A DNA stretch of 64,000 nucleotides from Euborellia annulipes. Taxonomy: Eukaryota; Arthropoda; Insecta; Dermaptera; Anisolabididae. The stretch covers positions 1-64,000 of the forward strand of contig JAKCPI010007998.1 of assembly GCA_023213315.1 (NCBI GenBank). Direction: 5' to 3'. Under the pieces are notes generated by a model. It searched no databases and was not told the origin of the DNA. It worked only from the letters and a program-made list of their open reading frames with translations. Each line of letters begins with the position of its first letter. The stretch's first letter is position 1. This document shows positions 1-11,130 of this stretch, piece after piece. A program made the translations under genes and the position numbers.

Positions 1-740
1 GGTATGTATTAATATGTTTGTTTCTCAAACAAACAATTCGTCACGATCTGAAAATAAATGTCCAGATAGTTTCTGGACATTAATATGTGTCTGAGTTAAC
101 GCTAAGTTAAATTAGAGGCATTCCCATGGAGTTTAATTCAACCGAAATTGTTTACATTATTGAATACATTTTTTGAATAAATGAAAGTTTAAAAAAAAGA
201 TTGGAAACCACTATTTTAGTCTAAAAATGTAAAATTATTTCTATTGAAGAGAATAAATACTGTATAGCCTCAAAATAAAAATAAGGTTTGGGATTATAAT
301 TCAATCCTCTTCATTAAATATGACAATGGTATTTTCATTTAACTTTCATGAGAAAAAAGTTTTATTATTTATTTTTCACTTTTATTATATAGAATTTTAA
401 ATTATGAATTTAATATTGAAAGGATTAGAAATCAGCGACTAAAAGAATCGGGTTCAGAGTAATGTTAAAAAAATCTATACATATCATTGCGGAGTGTCCG
501 TCTGTCCCGCTCTTTTTGATTAACATCCCTTTGGAATTTCAATCGTATATTATTGATTCAATAGTAATTTTATATACAAATGTAAAATAATAATTATAAA
601 ATATATTTATATTGCTTATTTATCATATTTTAATTAAATTTATTTAATGATATACAAATAAAATGTAAAATAGGCCTAAAAATAACAAGGAAGGCTAAGA
701 GAACAGCACCGTGCCGAAAGAAGGAGGCCATGTAAGATTA
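1..740. other. Gene-free AT-rich sequence
   Basis: No gene or element recognised. A small hairpin TGTCCAGA TAGT TTCTGGACA lies at about 60-80. Confidence 0.7.
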
Positions 741-1320
741 TGCTCTCGAAAATTTTGTTACAAACAAGAAGGACACTTTACTCTTGTACTTCATAGAAAA
801 GTTAGAAGATGTGGTTGCCATGATAACAGAATATAATTTTTTTTTTAAACACTTTTTTCTCATTCACACTCACACTCACACAGTCTTTTCGGCAACTCAG
901 ACCATATAAGACTTTTACGATATCCGTTATTGATTAATATACATATTGGCATTCCAGGGGGGATATTGAGGGGGGGGGGGGGGTTGGAGAGAGGATTTTG
1001 GGGGTCCAGGCATTCTTATTTAAGCTATTTGGTATCCAAATGGCTTAAATAAAATCATCGGACTGCCTGACTGCCTGGGGTCGAACCCGTGACTTTTGGT
1101 ATACGAGGTTAGCACGCTAACCCCAACACCAATCCCGTGGGCTAGAATATAACTATTTTCCCATGTTTATAAATTTTATATCTTGAATTCTATTATATCG
1201 GCAGAAACTATATAAGATATATTTCGACACAAAAATCTGTTGTGACAAGCATAGAACACAACTTTACCTTACCTTCGGTAATCGAAAGTTGTGTTCTATG
1301 CTTGTCACACCAGATTTTTT
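741..1320 (+). repeat. R1 element, copy A (5'-truncated, split by a SINE)
   Basis: The right part of the R1 family, lacking the first 400 bp or so. The R1 sequence runs to 836, is interrupted by a minus-strand SINE (837-1143), and resumes at 1144. It ends in the R1 right-hand hairpin, where AAATCTG near 1234 pairs with CACCAGATTT at about 1308-1317. Confidence 0.8.
837..1143 (-). mobile_element. tRNA-derived SINE (S1) inserted in R1
   Basis: Read on the minus strand, a tRNA-like head has box B GGTTCGACCCC (perfect) and a diverged box A, TGGTGTTGGGG. The body carries GCCATTTGGATACCAAAT, the TTGCCGAAAAGACT domain and a GTGTGAGTG-rich tail with a short A-run. It is flanked by the 9-bp duplication AGAATATAA at 828-836 and 1144-1152. 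A G-tract of more than 10 bases sits inside the body near 971-983. Confidence 0.85.
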
Positions 1321-2304
1321 ATATTAAATTTTTTAATTATTATAAATATTATTATTTTACTTTTGAATGCTTTAAATAAAATAAATACATGTCAGATATT
1401 GGATTTCCGGCAACATAGAACAATTTTAATTTTTCTTCTTCTTCTGTCCTCGCTCTTATTATTCTCGCGGTGCGGGGTCGGCGGAATAGAACAATTTTAA
1501 TTAAAATTCATAAATCAATTATTTTTTTTTTATGTATTTTAAAATTTTTATTCTCATTTTGCTCTCAAAATTGTTTGAAGACCACTCTACTCTTGATCTT
1601 GTCATTTCCCAACCGTTTAAAGGGGAAGTTAAAAAAAATGACAGAGGAGGCAAATATTTTTATAAAAGCTTTTTTATTTGTAATCGAAGTTTAGAAAATG
1701 TCAAAACTTCTGAAACCTCTATAGATTGCTAAAAAAAACAAGAGGGCTTGATACCTAAATACGTTGATTTTTTTTTCTTGACATTATGTCATATCTTTAT
1801 GTGTGTAGGTGACAGGAACATTGGGCGAGTATTTTGTCCGTTGTCATTGCCATCCAAAATACACCATCACAAACAAGACCACAATGCTTTTTTCCCCCTA
1901 TATTCTTAATCAATTATAACCAGGATCAGAAAAAAAAGAGATCAATAAATCTTTCTTCTTAACACTCTGTCATATTTTATATCAATACAGAAAATATCAA
2001 ACTCCCTATCCTCCTGGGAGATGTCATTTAGGGATGAGAAGTAAGACATTTGTTGATCAAACTCTAGATTATAATACATTTTTTTAAATAAGCATATGTT
2101 GAATTTCTTTGTTTTTTAAGGGTTGCTAGCAATAAACTGTAGAAAGTGTAACTCGGTTTATTCATAAAGTTTGACCTTAAATATGAATTTTATGAAACTT
2201 AATGAGAGATTTGGTACTTGAATGAAAAAATAATAGATTTTACATTTATATTTTTATTTAAACTCATGTTTTAATGAGATTCGGACCCACTTCCCTTGCC
2301 TTTT
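1321..2304. other. Gene-free AT-rich sequence
   Basis: Short frames here run through T- and A-rich sequence. The one GC patch (CGGTGCGGGGTCGGCGGA, about 1469) recurs at 39371. Confidence 0.7.
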
Positions 2305-2977
2305 TACTTTCTCTTTCCTATGTATATATGTAATATATATATAGAGAGAAAGTATTGGATTCATGTCCAAAAATTCGATGTCGAGATTTTGATGGATCTT
2401 TACGTTTTGAGGTCCCCTGAATCCAAAAAAGTGATTTTCGCGACATGCTCTGTCTGTGTGTGTGTGTGTGTCTGTGTGTGTGTGTGTTCAATTTTAAGCA
2501 TGAAGGAATTGAGCTACGAGGTTGAAATTTTATATTTAAGTTAAACACCCCCCGGGACCGGAAAAATAAGCTTTTAATCAAAATCGGCCAAAGAGTACTA
2601 GTACTTTACTGATGTACTTTTTCAGTTTTTTTCGATTTTCTCAAAATTCGCTCTAACGATTTTGATTAAAATTCAAAAATCAATTATTTTTTAGATGCTC
2701 TTTCAAATGTATATTCTCGTTTTGCCCTCAAAATTGTTTGAAGCACACTTTACTCTTGTGCTTCATAGAAAAGATAGGAGAAATGGTTGCCATGGTAACA
2801 AAAATTTAAATATTTTCCTATACTTATAAATTTACATCTGAATTCAAATATTCCCTACTGCCGGGAACTAAATACATGTCGACACAAAAAATCTGGTGTG
2901 ACAAGCACAGTACACAACTTTTGATTACCGAAGGTAAGAGAAAGTTGTGTGCTGTGCGACAGTCACACCAGATTTTT
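2305..2977 (+). repeat. R1 element, copy B (full length reference copy)
   Basis: A complete 673-bp copy used here to define R1. The left end is a hairpin: TACTTTCTCT, an AT-rich TATATA core, then AGAGAAAGTA. Next come GATGTCGAGATTTTGATGGA, a GTTTTGAGGTCCCCTGAATC block, GCGACATG, a TG microsatellite (2448-2489), TCAATTTTAAGCATGAAGG, the palindrome AGTACTAGTACT (about 2597), GGTTGCCATGGTAAC, and a right-end hairpin with AAATCTGGTGTGAC pairing with GTCACACCAGATTT. The short frames in both directions here are repeat translation, not genes. No long terminal inverted repeat or target duplication is obvious. Confidence 0.9.
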
Positions 2978-3932
2978 CATTTTAAAGTTCTTAGTTTTTT
3001 TTTTTTTATTATTATTATAAATAAATTCAGAAGATTTAATAGTGTAGTGTGGTTTAAGAGAAAATCGCGAAAAATCTAAAATCGTACTAGAGTAAAATGA
3101 GCAATTTTGAAGAGTATGTAAGTTATATTTCAAAGTTCAACTAAAAATCTCAAAAAGATTATTTCCAAATAGTTTTGCGACTGCCAATATTCTATATATT
3201 AATATTACATACACATGGATGGGGAAGAGAAAGTAAAAAGAAATATTAAAATTTTATACTTGTCAAAAAATAATTTAATATAAAACAAAATGTCAAAGTT
3301 TATAAGAAATAAGTAAAAGGCAGAAAAGAAAATGTCAACATTTTGAGAGAACTGAAGACAAATTTATTTCAAATAAAAAAAAAAAAAAATCTTCTATCTA
3401 TTGAAGTAAAAAATAATTAACATGCGTTTTTGAAAGGTTTATTCTATTTATGAAAATTCAAATTCAAAAAATAGATTATTAAATAGGAAGGATTAGATAA
3501 CAGTTATCGTTTCTAAATTAAATTGAAATCTGTGTCCAAATGGCTTCCGATGTCCGCAAACTAAAATAGACGATTGTGAATAATATTCGCAAGAATAATT
3601 AAATTCTAATTTATGGAAATTAAATAATCAGGTGTGATTAAAGCTAACTTAAAACCACCCCTTAAATAAATAAAAAAGGTAATTTACAATGGAATTTATT
3701 TCGAATATATAAATTCCCCATTTCCGATTTTCGTTTATTTGAGATAGTTCTGATAGGGATTTATACTAAGCAGAGCTTTTGGTCGTCTACGTTAAAAATA
3801 TTTTCAAGTTGAGAGACCCGCTCTCTAAAGTGGCTTTCCCGAAGATCAAAGGGTAAACTTGCCTAACGTGGGTAGTGAATAGCCATGCCAAGAATTTCAG
3901 AGAAAAAAATCTCCTAAATTTAAATCTCTTTT
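2978..3932. other. Gene-free AT-rich sequence
   Basis: Nothing recognisable beyond homopolymer runs. Confidence 0.7.
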
Positions 3933-4074
3933 TACTTTCTCTTACCTATGTATATATGTAATATATATATAGAGAGAAAGTATTGGTTTCATGTCAAAAA
4001 TTCGATGTCGAGATTTTGATGGATATACACGTTTTGAGGTCCCCTGAATCCAAAAAAGTGGTTTTCGCGACATG

Positions 4075-4110
<36 letters not shown>

Positions 4111-4955
4111 TGTGTGTGTGTGTGTGTGTGTGTCTGTGTGTGTTCAATTTTAAGCATGAAGGAATTGAGCTAGGAGGCTGAAATTTTATATTTAAGTTAA
4201 ACACCCCCCGGGACCGACAAAATAAGCTTTTAATCAAAATCGGCCAAAAAGTACTAGTACTTTACTGATGTACTTTTTCAGTTTTTTTCGATTTTCTCAA
4301 AATTCGCTCTAACGATTTTGATTAAAATTCAAAAATCAATTATTTTTTAGATGCTCTTTCAAATGTATATTCTCGTTTTGCCCTCAAAATTGTTTGAAGC
4401 ACACTTTACTCTTGTGCTTCATAGGAAAGATAGGAGAAATAAATGGTTGCCATGGTAACCGAATTTAAATCTTTTTCTTTTTATTAGATTAAAAATCAAT
4501 TATTATTTAAACGCCCATTTTTTTTTCGGAGAAAACATATCTCTCTCTCTCACAAAACTATCTTCTCTCTTTCTACGCGTTTTAAATTTTTCTACCTTAT
4601 CTTCGCATTTGGCCAATGTTAATTTCCTATAGGGATTTGTATGTTAATTTCGATTCCCTTTGGAACTTTTTACGCGTTTAAAATTTTTTTTTCCAATTCT
4701 TATGAAATTTTGTATTTATTTACGAATCTATATTGTGTATAAAATGTCCAAATATGAGATTAAAATTTTGAAAAATAACCATAGTTTATTTGAAGCAGTC
4801 AACATTTAAAATGCAAGTTTGAAACTAAGGTGCTATCGGAAACTAAATATATCTCGACACAAAAAATCTGGTGTGACCAGCACAGTGCACAACTTTCTCT
4901 TACCGAAGGGTAAGAGAAAGTTGTGTGCTGTGCGCCAGTCACACCAGATTTTTTT
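3933..4955 (+). repeat. R1 element, copy C (interrupted by 350 bp)
   Basis: The left half (3933 to about 4474) matches copy B closely, with a (GTCT)n(TG)n microsatellite at 4075-4142. R1 similarity stops after GGTAACCGAATTTAAAT and resumes about 4832 with CGGAAACTAAATATATCTCG and the right hairpin. The 350 bp between contain two ACGCGTTT...AAAATTTTT blocks (about 4576 and 4671) and no recognisable element ends. Confidence 0.85.
4861..4955 (+). repeat. Long near-perfect hairpin at the R1 right end
   Basis: The best-paired example of the R1 right-end hairpin. AATCTGGTGTGAC pairs with GTCACACCAGATT, then after a small internal loop CACAACTTTCTCTTACC pairs with GGTAAGAGAAAGTTGTG. About 40 bp are paired around a loop of a few bases. 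The size and shape are those of a small-RNA precursor hairpin; transcription is not shown. Confidence 0.75.
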
Positions 4956-5914
4956 GAGTTGAAATTTAAAAATTTGAATTAAAAAAAAATCGCTAGCTCA
5001 AAAAGAAATTTTAATATTCATTAGAATAAAAGTAAATGCCGCTTTGTGGAAAGAATGTTTTTCACATTTCAATCACTAAGGCTGTTGCAAATATTTTTAA
5101 AAAAATGGTGCATATACTAAAAAAAGGCCTAAAACGGACTGAGCTTTTGAAACATTCTATTTTAAATTTACCAATTTATTCTTTGACAGATACGAAAGGC
5201 CATATCACCTCCTGAATCCCTTCTATAATGTCATTAATTTATATGAAATAATAATTAAAATTATTTTTGAAGCGGAAAATTCGTTTCAAATGCATGTTAA
5301 AAAGTTCCTAATCTACATACTTGAATATTTAGTTGATTGTAATTTAGATAAAATCAATTATGATATTAAATTATTATCAATTAAATTAATTTAATATTAT
5401 TATTATATCGTTTAAACTCCAGAATAAATACATATAATTTTACCTGTGCTAATAAAATAACAAAGCATATTCCCTGAATCCCCGGGATGTTAATTTTAGA
5501 ACTCACCAATTGCTGAAAATTAAATAAAACTTTACTTTGAGGGAAAAAAAATAAAAGGAATATGTTAATTTTTTATCATAGCTTTTTCAATTAGGTAAAG
5601 ACCGCGCTTTCCAATGCCCCCTTTTGCCAAAGGATTTGCTGAAAATTTCATTAAATCAATATAATGCTCTTCTATTTAATGAATGTAAACAAACATAATA
5701 CGGGATCGAACGTTACATCTAACACAATCATGAAATCCTCTTAAATTTATACCATCCGACTAAAATAATCCTATGGAATAAAAGACTATATTAATAGCAA
5801 AGTGATAATAAGATTTGGTTAAAAATAATCTTGCAAATGCTTTTCATGAAATTTTATTTTGATTATATAATTATGAATAAGAAAAGAAATGGCCCGTTAA
5901 CTGAATTATAAAGT
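4956..5914. other. Gene-free AT-rich sequence
   Basis: No element ends or coding signal seen. Confidence 0.7.
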
Positions 5915-6821
5915 AAAAATCTGGTGTAACTGGTCGCACAGCACACAACTTTCTCTTACCTTGGGTAATCGAAAGTTGTGTTCTGTGCTTGTACACAGAT
6001 TTTTTGTGTTTTGATATATTTAGTTTCCAACTATATACATGTATTAAAATTCAAGATGTAATAAAATTTATAAACATGGGAAAATATTTATATTTTGTTA
6101 GCATGGCAAACATTTCTTCTATCTTTCATATGAAGCACAAGAATAAAGTGTGCTTCAAACAATTTTGAGGGCAAAATGAGAATATCCATTTGAAAGAGCA
6201 TCTAAAAAGTAATTGATTTTTGAGTTTTAATTAAAATCGTTATAGCGAATTTTGAGAAAATTCAAAAAAACTGAAAAAGTACATCAGTAAAGTAGAATAT
6301 TAGTACTTCTTGGAATGGGCGTCCGCAGGATTTTTTGCAGGGGGGGGGGGCAAGTCACTTCCAGATAAGTTAAAAAAAACGTACTTTGATATTAATGATG
6401 TTATACATCTCTTAGTATTTAAAGCTTTGTGACCGCGGCAAGATTGATGTATACTGAGAAAGGTTTTTTTGTATTTTTTTTTGTTTTTATACATTTTTTT
6501 GTATCATTTTAATTTTCCAGGGGGGGGGGGGCAAGTGCCTGGTTGCCCCCTCCCCTGCGGACGCCCATGCTTCTTGGCCAATTTTGTTTAAAAGCTTATT
6601 TTCACGCTCCAGGGGGATGTCTAACTTGAATATAAAATTTCAGACTCAAGTCCTTCATGCTTAAAATTGAACACATACAGAGACAGACAGACCATGTCGC
6701 GAAAACCACTTTTTTGGATTCAAAACGTGAAGATCCATCAAAATCTCAACATCCAATTTTTGACATGAATCTAATACTTTCTCTCTCTATATATTAACAT
6801 ATATAGAGGTAAGAGAAAGTA
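5915..6821 (-). repeat. R1 element, copy D (carries a hAT-type MITE)
   Basis: A full R1 in reverse orientation. The right-end hairpin is at 5915-6005 and the left-end hairpin at about 6774-6821, ending GGTAAGAGAAAGT followed by A-rich sequence. It is interrupted by the element at 6314-6569. The microsatellite position holds only a few ACAGACAG units. Confidence 0.85.
6314..6569. mobile_element. hAT-type MITE, 256 bp, in R1 copy D
   Basis: The terminal inverted repeat is ATGGGCGTCCGCAGG at the left, with its complement CCTGCGGACGCCCAT at the right. Both ends carry inner tracts of ten or more G. The 8-bp target duplication CTTCTTGG is at 6306-6313 and 6570-6577. An 8-bp duplication is the hAT signature. 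There is no coding capacity. Confidence 0.88.
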
Positions 6822-9800
6822 AAAAAGACTGGTAAAATAAAGTCAAAATAAATGTCAATCTTAAATCGTATTCGTGATAAAGTCCCTGAGGGATTCAGAG
6901 CCCATATGAACAATGATATTATTTATTTAGGTAATAAACATCTATCGACATTTATTTATTTACTCCTACACATTTTAGTTTTACAGTATATCAATTTGTG
7001 TGGGAACTGAACCCTTCCAAGAAATAAAAACACAAATATTTATATACAATTATATAAGTGGGTATGTCTCTCACAGACATGAAACATTGTTTATATTTTA
7101 ACCTTAGAATATACCTAATTTAAATTCAGTATTCAATTTACGGAAAATTTTGTTAACTTATTTTATTTTAGTCTCACGGGACCTCAAAACTACTAGTGAA
7201 AACTCAATTTGAAAAGTTTGGACAATCAAAATATTTTTTTTTTTTTTTTTTTGGAAGAATAATATTAATATGTAATATTCCTCCCTCACCATGAGAGAGA
7301 GGTTAAAGGTAGTGGCAACTGTCAATTATGAGAACCATTAAAGTCAAGGGGTCTGTGTTCATATCCAAGACAGTCCGATGTATATTTATTTAAATCAAAA
7401 AAAGTTATCAGCACGTTAAAACTATAAGACTATTAAAAATTTTAACTAATATTAAATTATTATATTGGGTGACAAAATTGAGAAAAAACTCGTAAATTTC
7501 AATTTTTCTAAATTTTTAGTAGCGTGAGATATCTTTAAGTCACCTCGGATTGGAAGAAACGTGATATTTCCATATATTTCAATCATTCGCATATTTTTAA
7601 AGGGTGATAATACGGGCCACTTTAGAATGCATTTTCTATTGACATTTAATTTTCCCTGTTGTGCAAAGACTGGACCTGATTCAGTCAATCTGAGTGCACA
7701 TTCGTGTTCAGAGTAGGTACCCAAGTGTCGAATCCACTTGAATAGACACCAAGTTGAAATTTGTTTCCCAGTTTCATAATTGTTTATAATCAAAACGTAC
7801 ACATTTACATATTTTTCTTTTATAATTAAGCATATAAAACAGTTATGAGAATGAAATAAAATCTATTTTTTATGGGATGCAGATTTATCCCGATGGCACT
7901 AAAGGGAGGCTATGGATCAAAGTTCAAAAATAAAATTATTCCGTCAATATAAAGGCCAAAGGGACAAAATGATGAAGAGAGAGTCGATCGAGAATAGGAA
8001 AAAGCTTATTACGAGATAAAAAAAATAATTTCCAAAAAAAAAAAATATTATTTTTATAGTAACTGAATAGTTTTAGAATAAACGCCTTGAATCGGACTTT
8101 ACGATTCAAAATATATTTAGCTTTTTTTTTTTGTGGATATATTTTTTACTAGTGGATAAAAGTGGGGACTGGTTAACAAACGTCCGGATTTCGTCCAAAT
8201 TTGGAATATGTGTCTGGATCTGAGGAATGTCCAGATTTTACTAATATGAACTGAAAACGTGGTCAAATTGGGGAATTTTCCTCCGCAGTTTAGGTTTATT
8301 ATTTATTTTTTAATTTAATTTAAAAAGTTTATAAATCAAGCTAAGTTTGATTATATTTTTCAGGGATAGCTAAAAACGCAGATTACAGTGCCTAATTTTC
8401 AAAAAAATCTTTCCATACCCCCGGACCCCCCGGAAGTCGTCTGTCCGGATCTGCTCTCAATAAATTATGATAACTCTACTTATAAATAATCATCATATTA
8501 TAATATAAAGCGCTAGAGGCTGGCTTCCTGTCCCTGTGTGTATGTGTCTGTCAGGGCGTTGATTGGTCAGAAAAAAAGGAAGTGGAGTTAGAGAGGTAAA
8601 TTTATTTCTCCTGGCTGCCACCATAGAACGATGAAAGAGTCCTTTTAGCGATGGCAGTCTCCTTAAAGGTATAATTAAGCGACTGATATTGAAATGCTTC
8701 CCGCTTGAGAAGTTATATACCCACAACAAAATATTAGGCCTAAATAATTTATATATTTTTCCCTTATTTTATCTGATTTCATGCGTGAAATATTCTATAA
8801 ACAACAATTTGCATAAATACTTTCCATGATTATTAATAAATTCATAGTGTATCTTGTTTCAAATCCTACATATATTAAGGGAAATAATTAATGATACTTG
8901 TTAGTGACTGGAGGGAGAGTGAGTTTTTTAAACTACATTTTCAAGGGGGAGGGGGTTATATAAGGAAGTTTTATAAAAGGTAACTTGAAAAAAAAAATTA
9001 AAAAGAGTGATTCAAACTTGTCTTTCCGCTTTTGAATAATATGATAGATGCTCGATTGTAGTCTTTAAATTTGTGTCCTAATTTATAATTTATCAATAAG
9101 GTTTTTTTTTAATGAATTAGAAATTTTCTTAATAAATTTTTTTTTTATGAATAATTAAAAAATTATGAAAATTTCTATTATGAAAATTATGAATTTTTTT
9201 AAAACTAGAAATGCAAAAAATTATTATTAAATAATTTAGGAAATAAAAATAACAGACAAAATAATGACTAACATGACAAGCTTTCCGATTGGCTAGACCA
9301 GACCTGATCTTAAGGCCATCTCATAGGGTAACAATAATAGTCGAACAACTTTAGTTCCTATTGTCATTAATGAAACTACAGTATTTAGCAAGTAGAGAGG
9401 TGAAATAGGGAGCGGTGGTGTGATAATCCGCAAACCAATCAAAACGCACCGTGGGCGAAGTAGCTACCAGAGTTAACAGATTTGCTTGCCAATACTTTCA
9501 GTAAAATACAAGACTGAAGTATTTCGCTCTGTTTCTCTTTTGAGAGCACTTAATTGAATCATATAAAATAAAGTACGATATATATGACATTACATTGCAT
9601 ATTCTCATGCAAATTAATCAATAACTCAAATATCTAATAAATCATACAAAAGAAAATTCTCTATTGAATGTTTGATTCAATCATATTGCCCTATATGATA
9701 TGTTAGATTATCATAGTGGTTGGTCCTCGTCAGAAAAAAAAAATATAATTGTAATGCGCATTTTTTATCTAATATTTGTCTTTTCAATGTTTTATGAAAC

Positions 9801-10470
9801 TGGAGAACATACGATAGATGAGGATCTTATATTGATTTCATAAATACTTATTAAAGAATAATATTTCAGAAGATATTAATTATTTCTTCCTTTCTAGAGC
9901 CTTTTTTCGAAGACGATGCGCGTCTTTAGCTCCTTTAATATAACAAAAAGATTTTAAATTATATTTTGCCTCCTTGCATACGTTAAAGCCTAATCTTGTT
10001 TATAAATATATATGTATATTACAACCGCACACATTTACAAATTCACGAGCTCTATATTCAGTGAGATTCATCCCTAGAATTATTCTGCGTCTCTTTCCAG
10101 CTAATAGAACTCGTTAATTGGTGGATATGTGGCTCATCCCTTAGTGGTACATTAACATTTCAAATATAAGGTAGCATAATACAATTTAAATCTTTAGTCC
10201 TGGGGAAAACTGGAGGCACAGAAACGTACATATATAAATTTAGACTAGAATTCCGGAATTTCATTGTTTTTCCCTATATTTTTCTTAAAATTTAATATAT
10301 GTAAGCAACACTATATCATTAATTATAGAATAATAATTTTGTGATATAATGATTTTGTAACCCATGATGTCTGCGACTATTTGACGGATTTTCATAGGAT
10401 TATTTTTTCTTTTAATACATTAAGTTCCGGGGAGACCACCGAGCTAAAGGTCTTTTTTTTTTTTAATAAA
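6822..10470. other. Gene-free stretch, mostly unique AT-rich
   Basis: Apart from the SINE relic at 7286-7398, I see no element. 8165-8460 repeats GTCCGGATTT-like words in both halves. 9275-9480 is less AT-rich, with CCAAT-type words (GATTGGC, AACCAATC). The 116-codon minus frame at 7452-7802 has no recognisable domain. Confidence 0.6.
7286..7398 (+). mobile_element. Degenerate SINE head (S2)
   Basis: Decayed tRNA-like head (GAGAGGTTAAAGGTAGTGG near box A, GTGTTCATATCC near box B), followed by CAGTCCGATGTATATTTATT, the same junction as in other SINEs here. The tail is lost. Confidence 0.5.
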
Positions 10471-10762
10471 ATTGGAAAAAACTGAAAAAGAACATCAATA
10501 AAATACTAGTACTCGAGGTTTTCCAAAGACAAGATCAAACGTTTGTTATGTATACCGGAAATAAGAATATTTAAAATTTGAAAGAAATCTTTAAAGGGAA
10601 TTTCAAAAAATTGGAAAAAACTAAAAATGTACATCAGCAAAGTATTAGTACTTGATATTCCTCAAAGACGAAAACTAGCGCAATTTATTCTGTATACCAC
10701 AAATAATGATTATTTAAAATTTGAAAGAAATCGTTAGAGCCGTTTTCGAACTGATGTGCTTA
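10471..10762 (-). repeat. Two diverged tandem units, 139-bp period, sharing the R1 core
   Basis: Units start at ATTGGAAAAAAC (10471 and 10610). Each holds AACTGAAAAAG-like sequence, ACATCA and a TACTAGTACT or TATTAGTACT core as in R1, then TGTATACC and AAATTTGAAAGAAATC. The second unit is broken by the hAT-type element starting at 10771. This may be an older relative of R1. Confidence 0.6.
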
Positions 10763-10770
10763 CATATTAT

Positions 10771-11130
10771 CAGTGGCGTATTCAGGGGGGGCCCAGGGGC
10801 CGAGCCCCCCAAAGCCTTCTCCAAAACAAAAAAATACCTATTGTTTTCTCTAATGATATTTTTTTTTTTAAATAAATATTTTATTAACTCTCATAAATTC
10901 TAAAATCTAACAAAAAACTTATAAATAATTGAAAAAATCTCTAATATTTACGAATTTTGTATTAAAATTATTTTTTATTTCAAGAAAAAAAAATTTTTTT
11001 TATTTGTTTTTTATTTATAATTATTATATTATCTAAAAAAATTTCTCCACTTTAAGTTTCTTGGTGAAGGGGGGGGTTCATAAAACTTTTGGGCCCCCCC
11101 CCCCAAGCAGAAATCCTGGCTACGCTACTG
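10771..11130. mobile_element. hAT-type MITE, 360 bp
   Basis: The left terminus is CAGTGGCGTATTCAGG and the right terminus is CCTGGCTACGCTACTG. A perfect 8-bp duplication CATATTAT lies at 10763-10770 and 11131-11138. GC-rich G and C tracts lie inside both ends and the middle is AT-rich. A 60-codon frame crossing the left end is spurious. Confidence 0.92.

Noticed and set aside
2305..2977. R1 as a Helitron
   Set aside because: There is a 3' hairpin, but no TC start and no CTRR end in any copy.
7452..7802. 116-codon minus-strand frame downstream of the cadherin exon
   Set aside because: Checked as a possible next cadherin exon; no EC motif (LDRE, DxNDNxP) and no matching acceptor.
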